Origin: Clostridiales bacterium
GTDB lineage: Bacteria; Bacillota; Clostridia; Oscillospirales; Oscillospiraceae
NCBI GenBank assembly: GCA_004555705.1
Contig: SFHI01000026.1
Location: 1 to 40,933, forward strand
Length of the DNA: 40,933 nucleotides
Direction: 5' to 3'
Shown: piece after piece, positions 32,026 through 40,838 of the stretch
Layout: each line of letters begins with the position of its first letter
Position numbering within the stretch: position 1 is the first letter of the stretch
Program-made: the position numbers and the translations under genes
Notes under the pieces: model-generated
Seen by the model: the letters and a program-made list of their open reading frames with translations, nothing else
Database searches by the model: none
Told to the model about the DNA's origin: nothing

Positions 32026-33069
32026 TTATTCCACGTCCAGGTATCCGCAGAGAACCTTCAGGGTGTTATACACGCCGTCCATGTGGCTGCGCTCGTAGCC
32101 GTGGCTGGCGTAGACGCCTGCGCCGATGAGGCCGTGGCGGATATCGTGGCCTCCCCGGAGGGTGGCCTCCACGTCGGAGCCGTAGTAGGGGTACACGTCC
32201 ACGGCGTAGTCCGCGCCGGTTTTCTTTGCCGCATCGATGAGCTTTCCCACAACGGCGTAGCTGTAGGGGCCGCCGGAGTCCTTGGCGCAGATGCTTACCT
32301 GCCGCTCGGTGCACTGCAGGCCCTCGCCTACGCAGCCCATATCCACGGAGATGGCCTCCGTCACCCCCTGGGGCACGGAAGCGGAGCCGCCGTGGCCCAC
32401 CTCTTCATACACGGTGACGTGGGCGTAGACCCGCCGGGCGGGGGTGATGCCGGTGTCGCGGAGGTACTTGGCCAGGCCCAGCAGGATGCCAACGGACAGC
32501 TTATCGTCCAGGAATCGGCTCTTGAGGTAGCCTGAGGCGGTGCGCCGGGTGCGGGGGTCGAAGCAGACGATGTCCCCCACCTGGATGCCCAGCTTCCGGG
32601 TGTCCTCAGCGGAGCGCACATCCTCGTCCGGGACTACCTCAACGGTGTCAAAGGAGCGCTTGGCGGAGGAATAGTCGCCGTTCACATGGACCGAGGCGTT
32701 GCACAGCTGGGCCGTGCCCTCGATGATTCTGCCCTCCCGGGTATGGATGCGGACGTTCTCCGCCTCCGCGTTGTTGGGGTTCATGCCGCCGAGAGGCGTG
32801 AGCCGCAGCCGTCCGTTTCCCTTGATTTCGGCCACCATGGCCCCCAGGGTATCGGCGTGGGCCTCCAGCAGCAGGGCGTCGTCCGCGTCCCGGCCTCCCA
32901 GGTCCGCCAGAACTCCGCCCTTGGTGGTGAGGCGGGCGGGGAAGCCCAGACCTTCAAAGGCCTCCTTCACCCACTGGGCGGCGGAGTCCGTGTAGCCCGA
33001 TGGGGAGTCGATGGCCAGGAGCTTTTCCGTCTGCTCCCAGGAATATTCCGCGTATTCCTTGTTAATCAT
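32026..33069 (-). CDS. M42-family metallopeptidase (aminopeptidase)
   Basis: 347 aa, cytoplasmic di-metal aminopeptidase of the M42 (PepA/FrvX/TET) family. Metal and catalytic residues appear in LLEAHADTLG (His), SRFLDDKLSVG (bridging Asp), TVYEEVGHGG (Glu pair), SVDMGCVG (Asp) and YASHGYERSH (final His). Such enzymes form large shells that trim peptides. AGGAGG before ATG 33069 is good. The start overlaps the YdcF-like stop by 8 bp, so the two are one operon. Confidence 0.93.
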   Translation of the reverse strand: MINKEYAEYSWEQTEKLLAIDSPSGYTDSAAQWVKEAFEGLGFPARLTTKGGVLADLGGRDADDALLLEAHADTLGAMVAEIKGNGRLRLTPLGGMNPNNAEAENVRIHTREGRIIEGTAQLCNASVHVNGDYSSAKRSFDTVEVVPDEDVRSAEDTRKLGIQVGDIVCFDPRTRRTASGYLKSRFLDDKLSVGILLGLAKYLRDTGITPARRVYAHVTVYEEVGHGGSASVPQGVTEAISVDMGCVGEGLQCTERQVSICAKDSGGPYSYAVVGKLIDAAKKTGADYAVDVYPYYGSDVEATLRGGHDIRHGLIGAGVYASHGYERSHMDGVYNTLKVLCGYLDVE

Positions 33070-33853
33070 ATTGACCTCCTAATAATATGTAGTGCCAGAC
33101 CCCGGCCACCTCCCGCATACAGTGGTTGATGAGCTGGGAGGTGCGGGAGGTTTTGGCGGGAATACCGATAAAGCCCACATCGCAGGCCTTTGCGAACAGG
33201 CTGGCCCGGAACAGGTGGTACTCGCTGGAGAGTACGCCGATCTCGGTGGGCCGGGTGCCGGTTTTTTCTTCGATGAGGTTTAAGGAGAAGTTCAGGTTCT
33301 CCCAGGTGGAGCTGGCCTTGTCCTCCAGCCAGATCCGGTCGGGGGAGATGCCCATGGCCACCAGTGCGTCGTACATACACTGGGCCTCCGTCATGGGTTC
33401 GTCCGGGCCCTGGCCGCCGGAGACCACGGCGATGACGTCGGGATGCTCCATCAGGTAGTTCCTGGCCCCGTAAATCCGGTCCCACAGGGAGACGGAAGGC
33501 CCGTCGTCCCGGACCTTGGCCCCCAGCACCACCATATACTGGCAGCTTTTGTCCGGGTCGCCGTAGCTTGCGTGGATGACAAGCCCCTCGGTAACGCCCA
33601 CCACCAGCGCTCCCAGCACCAGAACCACAGAGACGATTCGGACGGCCCACCGGGCAAAGCCGGGGAATTTAAGCCCCACCAGGGGCATAAAGGTGTAAAA
33701 CAAAATCACGGCCACGAGGCACAGGCACACCAGCGCCGAGAAACTGTAGCCCGGGATGAAGAATTTCAGGTACACGGCCAGAACGCCCAACACAGCGCAG
33801 ACCCCCAGGGCAATGACGCGCCCCGGACCGAGGAAGGAGAACAGGGATTTCAT
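33062..33853 (-). CDS. YdcF/DUF218-family membrane protein
   Basis: 263 aa with three or four N-terminal helices (to about residue 90), then the DUF218 fold: VVLGAKVRDDGPSVSLWDRI, VSGGQGPDEPMTEAQCM, IWLEDKASSTWENLNFS and LSSEYHLFRA. Relatives (SanA, YdcF, ElyC) act in envelope maintenance or bind S-adenosylmethionine; the activity here is unknown. ATG 33853 with GGAGG is chosen over an extension into repeat DNA. Upstream gene of the M42 pair, divergent from the BMP-fusion gene. Confidence 0.88.
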   Translation of the reverse strand: MKSLFSFLGPGRVIALGVCAVLGVLAVYLKFFIPGYSFSALVCLCLVAVILFYTFMPLVGLKFPGFARWAVRIVSVVLVLGALVVGVTEGLVIHASYGDPDKSCQYMVVLGAKVRDDGPSVSLWDRIYGARNYLMEHPDVIAVVSGGQGPDEPMTEAQCMYDALVAMGISPDRIWLEDKASSTWENLNFSLNLIEEKTGTRPTEIGVLSSEYHLFRASLFAKACDVGFIGIPAKTSRTSQLINHCMREVAGVWHYILLGGQYD

Positions 33854-33870
33854 GGTTACCTCCGAAAATG

Positions 33871-34005
33871 AATTGACAATTGACAATTAACAATTGACAA
33901 TTAAGGTATCCCTTCGGGATAAATAAAATGGGAAAGAATATGGGGGATGATTGCGAAATTGCCCCGCATAGGGACACAAAAATTGTCAACTGTCAATTGT
34001 CAATT
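33871..34005. repeat. AATTGAC-arm palindromic repeat in a divergent intergenic region
   Basis: AATTGACAATTGACAATTAA at the left and AATTGTCAACTGTCAATTG at the right, with ATCCCTTCGGGAT inside. It lies 17 bp upstream of the YdcF-like start, so it probably contributes to or displaces that promoter. Confidence 0.75.
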
Positions 34006-34085
34006 CAGAAAAGCGCCCCATATGGCAATCTGCCCTTCCAGTATACCACACCCCGCGCGGGAAAACAAGCGGTGGGATTTCGGGG

Positions 34086-34114
34086 TTGAAAAATCCCGGG
34101 AAAACAGGTATGAT
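34086..34114 (+). promoter_or_regulatory. Promoter of the BMP-fusion gene
   Basis: TTGAAA (34086-34091), 17-bp spacer, TATGAT (34109-34114), 42 bp before the start codon. Confidence 0.82.
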
Positions 34115-34155
34115 ATAGCCGTGAAGAAATGTCTGTCAAAAGTCAGGAGGCTGCA

Positions 34156-36123
34156 ATGAATCAAGCCGCGATTGAAGAATATGACCTGGCCCTGAAGGCC
34201 GGTCAAAAGGAAGCGAAGGAATTGACCGCCGCGGGGAAGAACCCCAACCCCGTGGTGCTGGACGAGATTCTGCCGGAGGGCACCCCGGACACAGCCCAGG
34301 AGGTGGGCCTGCTGGAGATTCCCTCCCACCGGATCGTGGGGGTCAAGTCCGCCGGGCGGATTACCGCCTTTACCGCCAGCTTTAACCCGCTGCTGGACCG
34401 GAACTCGGAATTCGCCTTCAAGTGGATCGCCCTGTGCGACGCCCACCTGGGGGACACGGGCATCCGGGACCCCATCGAGTGCTATGAGTACCTGGGCAAT
34501 TTCTACGTCCAGGAGGGCAACAAGCGGGTCAGCGTGCTGCGCCACTTCGGCGCGCCCCGGATCCCGGGCAATGTCCGCCGGATTGTCCCCCCGGTGAGCG
34601 AGGAGCCGAGGATCAAGGCGTATTACGAATTCCTGGAATTTTACAAGGGGGCGCGGCTCTACGAGGTCCAGTTCCGCCGCCCCGGGGACTATGCCAAGCT
34701 CCTGACCGCCCTGGGCAAGCAGCTGGGCGAAGCCTGGAGCGAGGAGGAGCGGCGCACCTTCCGGGCCTACTTCCAGTATTTCCGGGATGCCTTTGCCAAG
34801 CAGGACCTGCGGGGCCGGGATGTGCTGCCGGAGGAGGCGCTGCTGCTGTGGCTGGAGCTGTACCCCTACGCGGATTTGGGCCGGCTCTCCACCGGGGAGC
34901 TGCGCAAGTCCCTTTCCGAGCTGTGGAAGGATGTGGTATCCGCCACCAGCGACAGCGTGAAGGTGGAAACCAAGGCCGAGGAGCCTCCCGCCGCGGGGCT
35001 GTTCACCTGGATCACCTCGCCGGATCACCTGAAGGTGGCCTTTGTCCACCAGCTGAGCCCCGGCACCAGTCCCTGGGTCATGGGCCATGAGGAGGGCCGA
35101 AGGCATCTGGAGGCCGTGATGGGGGACAAGGTGACGGCCCGCAGCTATTTTGACGCCAACACCCCCGAGGCCGCCCGGCAGAAGATTGAGGAAGCGGTGT
35201 CTGACGGGGCCCAGGTGGTATTCACCACCGCGCCGCCCCTGATCCGGGCCACCCTGAAGGCCGCCGTGGAGCATCCCAAGATCGCCTTTTTCAACTGCTC
35301 CGTGGATAAACCCTACACCAGCGTGAAAACCTATTACGGCCGGATTTACGAGGCCAAGTACATCTCCGGAGCCATTGCCGGGGCCATGGCCCTGGGGGAC
35401 CGGATCGGCTACATCGCCTCCTATCCCAACTACGGGGTTCCGGCCTCCATCAACGCCTTTGCCCTGGGGGCCCAGCTGACCAACCCCCGGGCCCAGGTCG
35501 AGCTGCGGTGGAGCTGCGTGGCGGGAACCCCCCAGGCGGATTTCCTGGCCGACGGCATCCGGGTGGTGTCCAACCGGGACGCTCCCACCCAGTCGAAAAT
35601 GTACCTGGATTTCTGCAGCTACGGCACCTACCTGATGGACGGCCGGGGGGACCTGGTGAGCCTGGGGTCTCCGGTGTGGCTGTGGGGCAAGTTTTATGAA
35701 TACGTCATCCGGGGCATCCTCAGCGGCGGCTGGAAGAACGAAAAGGGCGCCTCCGCCCTGAACTACTGGCTGGGCATGGACAGCGGCGTTATCGACATCA
35801 GTCTGTCGGACAAGCTCCCCGAGGGCGTGCGCCAGCTGGCCTGGCTCCTGCGCCGGGGGCTGATCGAGGGGACCCTGGACCCCTTCGCCCGGCGGATCGT
35901 CTCCCAGGACGGCAGTCTGCGCAGCGACGGAACCCACCGCTTCACCCCGGAGGAGCTGCTGAAAATGGACTGGCTCTGCGACAACGTGCTGGGGTCCATC
36001 CCCGCCTTTGACGAAATTCTGCCGGTTTCCCAGCCTCTGGTCCGGGAGCTGGGGCTGTACTCTGACACCATTCCATCGGAGAAGGAGAGAAAGACCCGTG
36101 AAGATTCTGATCGTATCCGATGA
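34156..36123 (+). CDS. Cytoplasmic fusion: ParB-like domain plus BMP-type ligand-binding domain
   Basis: 655 aa without signal peptide or membrane helix. Residues about 50-145 resemble ParB/sulfiredoxin-like domains (IPSHRIVGVKSAGRITAF ... YEYLGNFYVQEGNKRVSVLRHFG). Residues about 150-275 are helical. Residues about 290-590 match the BMP/PnrA nucleoside-binding fold (LKVAFVHQLSPGTSPWVMGH, VVFTTAPPLIRATLKAA, FNCSVDKPYTSVKTYYGRIY, YIASYPNYGVPASINAFALG). BMP proteins are normally secreted lipoproteins of purine-nucleoside transporters; an intracellular form fused to a ParB-like domain points to sensing rather than uptake (inference). ATG 34156 follows AGGAGG. The phosphoesterase start lies inside its end. 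Confidence 0.8.
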   Translation: MNQAAIEEYDLALKAGQKEAKELTAAGKNPNPVVLDEILPEGTPDTAQEVGLLEIPSHRIVGVKSAGRITAFTASFNPLLDRNSEFAFKWIALCDAHLGDTGIRDPIECYEYLGNFYVQEGNKRVSVLRHFGAPRIPGNVRRIVPPVSEEPRIKAYYEFLEFYKGARLYEVQFRRPGDYAKLLTALGKQLGEAWSEEERRTFRAYFQYFRDAFAKQDLRGRDVLPEEALLLWLELYPYADLGRLSTGELRKSLSELWKDVVSATSDSVKVETKAEEPPAAGLFTWITSPDHLKVAFVHQLSPGTSPWVMGHEEGRRHLEAVMGDKVTARSYFDANTPEAARQKIEEAVSDGAQVVFTTAPPLIRATLKAAVEHPKIAFFNCSVDKPYTSVKTYYGRIYEAKYISGAIAGAMALGDRIGYIASYPNYGVPASINAFALGAQLTNPRAQVELRWSCVAGTPQADFLADGIRVVSNRDAPTQSKMYLDFCSYGTYLMDGRGDLVSLGSPVWLWGKFYEYVIRGILSGGWKNEKGASALNYWLGMDSGVIDISLSDKLPEGVRQLAWLLRRGLIEGTLDPFARRIVSQDGSLRSDGTHRFTPEELLKMDWLCDNVLGSIPAFDEILPVSQPLVRELGLYSDTIPSEKERKTREDSDRIR

Positions 36124-36778
36124 GGAATGCCCCGCTCTCTGGGATTACTATGTGCCGGGCCGGCTGTCGGAATACGACCTGATCCTCTCCTGCGGGGATT
36201 TGAATGCCAGCTATCTGAGCTTTCTCGTGACCATGGCCCGGTGCCCGCTATTGTATGTCCACGGCAACCACGACACCCGCTACAATATGTACCCCCCGGA
36301 GGGCTGCGACTGCATCGAGGACAAAATCGTGGAGTTTAACGGCCTGCGGATTCTGGGGCTGGGGGGCTGCCGGAAGTACCATCCCGGCCCCCACCAGTAC
36401 ACCGAGGCCGAGATGCGCCGCCGGATCCGGAAGCTCCGGCTGGCGCTGCTGCGGACCGGCGGGGTGGACATCGTGGTGACCCACGCCCCGCCCCAGGGCC
36501 TGGGGGACGGGGAGGACCCGGCCCACTGGGGCTTTCAGGCCCTGGTGGAGCTGCTGGACAAGTACCACCCCAGATATCTGGTCCACGGCCATGTACATAT
36601 GAGCTACGGCGGGAGCACCCCCCGGGTCCGGGAATATGGGGACACCACCCTGATCAACGCCTGCGAGCGGTATGAGCTGGAGATTCCCGATCCCCCCATT
36701 CCGGAAAAGCTCCGGGGCCAGCTCCTTTGGCGCACCCGCCCCAAATGGCTGGACCGGGAGCGGTATTTGGGTGATTAG
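36098..36778 (+). CDS. Calcineurin-like metallophosphoesterase
   Basis: 226 aa. The di-metal motifs are VSDEE at the N-terminus (atypical, Asp kept, His missing from the usual DxH), LSCGDLN, VHGNHD, THAPP and VHGHVHMSYGG. Similar proteins hydrolyse phosphodiesters; the substrate is unknown. GTG 36098 is the start, with GAAGGAG ahead, 26 bp inside the preceding gene, so the two are translationally coupled and likely act together. The frame's upstream extension belongs to the other gene. Confidence 0.9.
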   Translation: MKILIVSDEECPALWDYYVPGRLSEYDLILSCGDLNASYLSFLVTMARCPLLYVHGNHDTRYNMYPPEGCDCIEDKIVEFNGLRILGLGGCRKYHPGPHQYTEAEMRRRIRKLRLALLRTGGVDIVVTHAPPQGLGDGEDPAHWGFQALVELLDKYHPRYLVHGHVHMSYGGSTPRVREYGDTTLINACERYELEIPDPPIPEKLRGQLLWRTRPKWLDRERYLGD

Positions 36779-36792
36779 CGGACAAAAACGTG

Positions 36793-37034
36793 AAATTAGT
36801 GTTTGTCAAATAAACGCTGTCATTGCCATGAAAATGCTGTCATTGCGAACCAGTGCGCACACTGGTGTGGCAATCCCCCGGTTGAATGGAATCAGATAAC
36901 GATTACCACCAAGAACCATAACAATCCCCGTTTTCCGGGTGCTTTTTGGCACATTTCCCCTCTAACCGGGGGATTGCCACGCCAGTGTGCGCACTGGCTC
37001 GCAATGACAGTATATATTTGACAAACACGAATTT
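36793..37034. repeat. MITE-like repeat (CTGTCATTGCGA type)
   Basis: 242 bp, AAATTAGTGTTTG (36793-36805) and CAAACACGAATTT (37022-37034). It carries a small extra CTGTCATTGC duplication at its left side (36828 and 36838). It lies between the phosphoesterase and DUF2461 genes. Confidence 0.85.
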
Positions 37035-37073
37035 CCCGCACTGCGGAAGCAATACACAGAAGGAGATTTTACC

Positions 37074-37721
37074 ATGTTTGAGGGTTTTTCCCCGGAGACC
37101 ATTGATTTTCTCTGGGGAATTCGAATGAACAACAACCGGGATTGGTTCCTGGCGCACAAGAAGCAGTATGAGGACACCCTCTACAAACCCATGAAGGAGC
37201 TGGGAAAGGAGCTGTTCTCCCCCTTTCTGGAGACCCCCGGCACCGTGCTGAAGGTCAGCCGGATTTACCGGGATGCCCGGATGCACCCGCCGGAGCCCTA
37301 CAAGGAGAGCCTGTGGATTTGCATCCGGCAGGATGTGGACTGGTGGGCGGAGAATCCCTGCCTGTATTTCCAGATGACCCCCGAGGGGGCGGACTACGGC
37401 TTCTTCTTCTGGAAGCCCCGGACGGCGGCGCTGGAGGAGTTCCGAAAGGATATCACCAACCACGGCGGGGAGTTTCTGAAGCTGATTCGGGAAACGGAAA
37501 CCGCCGTGGGTCAGCCCATTACGGCAGAGTGCTACAAGCGGCCCAAGCCCTGTGAAAAGAAGGAACTGGAGCGGTTCTTCGCCTGGAAGAGCGAGATCGG
37601 CTGCACCCGGGAGATCGTCCCGGGTGAGGAGCTGTTTAACCCGGCGCTGTCACAGGAAGTGGGGGACTTTTTCCGGAAGCTTACCCCCCTCTACGATTTC
37701 TTTAACCAATATAAAGTATAG
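37074..37721 (+). CDS. DUF2461-domain protein
   Basis: 215 aa, single domain of the DUF2461 family: FLWGIRMNNNRDWFLAHK, KVSRIYRDARMHPPEPYKES (key Arg/Asp residues), LYFQMTPEGADYGFFFW and the C-terminal YDFFNQ. No function is established for the family. GAAGGAG lies 8 bp ahead of ATG 37074. It stands alone between two dispersed repeats. Confidence 0.9.
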   Translation: MFEGFSPETIDFLWGIRMNNNRDWFLAHKKQYEDTLYKPMKELGKELFSPFLETPGTVLKVSRIYRDARMHPPEPYKESLWICIRQDVDWWAENPCLYFQMTPEGADYGFFFWKPRTAALEEFRKDITNHGGEFLKLIRETETAVGQPITAECYKRPKPCEKKELERFFAWKSEIGCTREIVPGEELFNPALSQEVGDFFRKLTPLYDFFNQYKV

Positions 37722-37728
37722 AAGCGGC

Positions 37729-37929
37729 AAATTGGTGCTTGAACATTCGTTAGAACTGTCATTGCGAGACCAGTGCGCACACTGGTCGTGGCAATCCCCC
37801 AACAATTCAGGGCGGTTTGTTAGGGCGCTTGTCCGTTTTCCCGCACATTCCGGAAAACCTAAGGGATTGCCACGTCGCTGCGCTCCTCGCAATAACAGCG
37901 TTTTTTGGTGCCCGACATACTCCCAATTT
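37729..37929. repeat. MITE-like repeat (CTGTCATTGCGA type), diverged right half
   Basis: Left end AAATTGGTGCTTG (37729-37741), arms CTGTCATTGCGAGACCAG and CTCGCAATAACAG, middle of the GGCGGTTTGTTAGG type shared with the copy at 39686. The right end is only CAATTT. It lies just upstream of dapA. Confidence 0.75.
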
Positions 37930-37990
37930 GTCTGTTTGACACGGAATAGATAAATGCAATTGCCATCATAGATACAAAGGAGAAAACACA

Positions 37991-38878
37991 ATGAAGAATA
38001 CCATCTTTCAGGGCATGGCCACAGCCATGATTACTCCCATGACCGCGCGCGGCATCGACTACGACACCATGGGCCGGTTCATCGACTGGCAGATTGAAAG
38101 CGGCATCAACGCCCTGGTGGTCATGGGCACCACCGGCGAGAACGCCACCATCGAGCCGGAGGACCAGACCGAAGTGATCCGCTACACCGTGGAGCGCACT
38201 GCGGGCCGGATTCCCGTCATCGCGGGCACCGGCACCAACAACACCGAGCACGTCCTGCACAATACCCGGGAGGCCTGCCGCGCGGGGGCGGACGCGGTGC
38301 TGGTGGTGACCCCCTACTACAACAAGGCCACCCAGAACGGCCTGATCAAGCATTTCTTTGCTGTGGCGGACGCCTCCACCGTGCCGGTGATCGTCTACAA
38401 CGTGCCCAGCCGCACCGGCGTGAATATCCAGCCCAAAACCCTGGCGGCGCTGGCGGAGCATCCCAACATCGCTGCCATTAAGGAGGCCAGCGGCAACATG
38501 GCCCAGATGGTGGAGATGGCGGCCCTCTGTGGGGACAAAATCGATATCTATTCCGGTGAGGACGCCCTCACCGTGCCCATGATGGCCATGGGCGCCAAGG
38601 GCACCATCAGCGTGCTGAGCAACGTGGTTCCTAAGGAATCGGTGGCTATGACCGACGCCTGCCTTGCGGGAGATTTTAAGACCGCTGCCGCCTGGCAGTG
38701 TAAGCTGCTCCCCCTGATCAACGCCCTGTTCAGCGAGGTGAACCCCATCCCCGCCAAGGCGGCGGTGTCCGCCATGGGCTTCGGTGAGGACTATCTGCGG
38801 CTGCCCCTGACCCCCATGGAGGATGCCACCCGGGCCAAGCTGTACGCCGAGATGAGAAAGCTGGGGATCAAAGTATGA
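37991..38878 (+). CDS. dapA: 4-hydroxy-tetrahydrodipicolinate synthase
   Basis: 295 aa TIM barrel. It condenses pyruvate with aspartate semialdehyde, the first committed step to diaminopimelate and lysine. Schiff-base Lys164 (AAIKEASGN), the Thr pair 47-48 in MGTTGEN, Tyr136 (VYNVPSRTG) and Arg141 are all present. AAAGGAG precedes ATG 37991. The stop overlaps the dapB start by 4 bp (ATGA). A CTGTCATTGCGA-type repeat lies just upstream, and no clean promoter is visible beyond a TTGACA at 37936. Confidence 0.97.
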   Translation: MKNTIFQGMATAMITPMTARGIDYDTMGRFIDWQIESGINALVVMGTTGENATIEPEDQTEVIRYTVERTAGRIPVIAGTGTNNTEHVLHNTREACRAGADAVLVVTPYYNKATQNGLIKHFFAVADASTVPVIVYNVPSRTGVNIQPKTLAALAEHPNIAAIKEASGNMAQMVEMAALCGDKIDIYSGEDALTVPMMAMGAKGTISVLSNVVPKESVAMTDACLAGDFKTAAAWQCKLLPLINALFSEVNPIPAKAAVSAMGFGEDYLRLPLTPMEDATRAKLYAEMRKLGIKV

Positions 38879-39600
38879 GAGCGGTTATCTGCGGGGCCAA
38901 CGGGGCCATGGGAAAGCTGATCTGCGGCATCCTCGGGGAGGAGGTCGTGGGCAGGGTCAGCATTGACGGCGAAAACGGCGTGCCCAGGACCTTTGACGAG
39001 CTGGGGCCGCTCCAGGCGGACGTGGTGATTGACTTCTCCCACCACACCGCCGCGCCGGAGGTGATCCGCTACGCGAAGCGCATCGGCGCCGCCGCGGTCA
39101 TCGGCACCACCGGCCACACGCCCGAGGAAAAGCAGCTGATTCAGCAGGCTGCGGAGGACATCCCCGTGTTTTACTCCGGGAATATGAGCCTGGGCATTGC
39201 GGTGCTGTGCCGCCTGGCCCGGGAGGCTGCCGGGTACTTCCCCGACGCGGACATCGAGATTGTGGAGGTCCACCACAACCGGAAGGTGGACGCCCCCAGC
39301 GGCACGGCCCATATGCTCTTCGAGGCCGTCCGCCAGGCGCGGCCCCAGGCCACCGAGCACTGCGGCCGGGCCGGGGAAGGAAAGCGCACCAAGGACGAAA
39401 TCGGGATTTCCTCATTGCGTTTAGGGTCCGTGGTGGGCATCCATGAGGTGATTATCCACACGGGAACCCAGTGCCTGACCCTGAAGCACGAGGCCGTCAC
39501 CCGGGCCATGCTGGCCGACGGCGCCGTGGACGCCGCCCGGTTCATGGCGGGCAAGCCCAGGGGGATGTACAATATGGAAAGCCTGCTGGAAAATAATTGA
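38875..39600 (+). CDS. dapB: 4-hydroxy-tetrahydrodipicolinate reductase
   Basis: 241 aa. It reduces the DapA product with NAD(P)H. The N-terminal nucleotide motif (AVICGANGAMGKLICG), the GTTGHTPEE loop and the signature EIVEVHHNRKVDAPSGTAH with the catalytic His-His/Lys are intact. The C-terminus runs ...MYNMESLLENN, and the last codons and the TGA stop are formed by the first bases of an inserted AATTGAC-type repeat. Shortest members of the family are of similar length, so it should be functional. Confidence 0.97.
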   Translation: MRAVICGANGAMGKLICGILGEEVVGRVSIDGENGVPRTFDELGPLQADVVIDFSHHTAAPEVIRYAKRIGAAAVIGTTGHTPEEKQLIQQAAEDIPVFYSGNMSLGIAVLCRLAREAAGYFPDADIEIVEVHHNRKVDAPSGTAHMLFEAVRQARPQATEHCGRAGEGKRTKDEIGISSLRLGSVVGIHEVIIHTGTQCLTLKHEAVTRAMLADGAVDAARFMAGKPRGMYNMESLLENN

Positions 39601-39953
39601 CAATTGACAATTCACAATTGACAATTGACAATTAAGGAATCCCTTCGGTAGGACAGAGTTAATCGGGACACTTCAGCGGAGCGATAAATTGTTGTTTAGC
39701 GCACTAAAATAGAACTGTCATTGCGAACCAGTCCGCAGACTGGTGTGGCAATCCCCCAACTTTTCAGGACGGTTTGTTAGGACGTTTGTGCGTTTTTCGG
39801 ACTTCTCGGAAGAACGGGGGGATTGCCACGCCAGCGTGCGCGCTGGCTCGCAAGGACAGCTTTTTTTGAGCGCGCATGCGTAAACAACAATTCATCGAAC
39901 TGCGCTTTTTGGAATTGTTCCGTTTATGACACAATAATTGTCAATTGTCAATT
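39595..39953. repeat. AATTGAC-arm repeat split by a second element
   Basis: Left arm AATTGACAATTGACAATTC starts inside the last dapB codons. Right arm AATTGTCAATTGTCAATT ends at 39953, 5 bp before the dapF ribosome site. The middle (39686-39893) is occupied by a CTGTCATTGCGA-type element, so this repeat was here first. Confidence 0.7.
39686..39893. repeat. MITE-like repeat (CTGTCATTGCGA type) nested between dapB and dapF
   Basis: AAATTGTTGTTTA at 39686 and TAAACAACAATT at 39881-39892 match each other but differ from the family consensus by the same change on both sides (GGTG to GTTG). Arms are CTGTCATTGCGAACCAG and CTGGCTCGCAAGGACAG. Confidence 0.8.
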
Positions 39954-39971
39954 CGTATGGAGGTGCGTTCT

Positions 39972-40763
39972 ATGGACGTGTATTACATGAACGGTGCCGG
40001 GAATGACTTTATGGTGCTGGATGCCCGGGGGAAGACGCTGGATTTTGGAAAGCTGGCGGTTGAGTTATGTAAACTCGAGAACGCCGACGGCTTTATGGCT
40101 GCGGATGTGTCCGAAAAAGCGGATTTTAAGCTCCATTTTTACAATTCCGACGGCTCCCGGGGGGAGATGTGCGGCAACGGGGCCCGGTGCATCTGCCGGT
40201 TTGCCCATGATCTGGGCATTGCCGGGCAGGAAATGACCGTGGAAACCGATGCGGGGCTGGTTCCGGGGCGGCGGCTGGACGAGAACACCTACCGGGTCCG
40301 GCTGAACAATCCCGGGGTGCTGGACCTGCACCGGAAGGGGGACATTGCCTACGCAGAGCTGGGGAGTCCCGGCGTGCCCCACGCGGTGGCGGAGTACAGC
40401 GGCGACCTGTGGGCCGACGCGGACAGTCTCCGGGAGCGGATGCGTGCGCTTCGGTTCGACCCCGCCTTCCCCAAGGGGGCCAACGTGAATTTCTACCAGT
40501 GGATTGGCCCGGGGGAGGTGCGGATGCTGACCTTCGAGCGTGGGGTGGAGGACTATACCCTGGCCTGCGGCACCGGCTGCGGCAGCACCGCCTCGGTTCT
40601 GGCCCTGCTGGGTAAGCTGCCGGAAGGCACCCTCACCGCCCACAACCGGGGCGGCACCCTGAAGGTCACCGTCCGCCGTGAAGGGGACGCCATTCAGGAA
40701 ATCCTCCTGGAAGGCCCCACGGAGGTGGTTCGGAAGTACGAACTGCCGGTGGGAACGAATTGA
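39972..40763 (+). CDS. dapF: Diaminopimelate epimerase
   Basis: 263 aa. It interconverts LL- and meso-diaminopimelate for peptidoglycan and lysine. The two catalytic cysteines are C67 (EMCGNGARC) and C199 (LACGTGCGST), and the N-terminal YYMNGAGNDFMVLD is typical. ATG 39972 with GGAGG at a good distance is chosen; an in-frame ATG at 39945 lies in repeat DNA. The stop TGA is part of the AATTGAC repeat that follows, as in dapB. It completes dapA-dapB-dapF. Confidence 0.97.
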   Translation: MDVYYMNGAGNDFMVLDARGKTLDFGKLAVELCKLENADGFMAADVSEKADFKLHFYNSDGSRGEMCGNGARCICRFAHDLGIAGQEMTVETDAGLVPGRRLDENTYRVRLNNPGVLDLHRKGDIAYAELGSPGVPHAVAEYSGDLWADADSLRERMRALRFDPAFPKGANVNFYQWIGPGEVRMLTFERGVEDYTLACGTGCGSTASVLALLGKLPEGTLTAHNRGGTLKVTVRREGDAIQEILLEGPTEVVRKYELPVGTN

Positions 40764-40807
40764 CAATTGACAATGGACAATTGACAATTCAGGTATCCCT
40801 TCGGGAC
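40758..40807. repeat. Left arm of an AATTGAC-type repeat after dapF
   Basis: AATTGACAATTGACAATGG and further copies, then ATCCCTTCGGGA. The first bases give the dapF stop codon. The right arm is not reached before the window ends. Confidence 0.65.
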
Positions 40808-40838
40808 GCAAAAGAAAAGATACGCTCAGCAGAACGAC

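Noticed and set aside
34000..35937. Long minus-strand frame (645 aa) opposite the BMP-fusion gene
   Set aside because: Low-complexity shadow without recognisable motifs; the plus strand has promoter, ribosome site and domain similarity.
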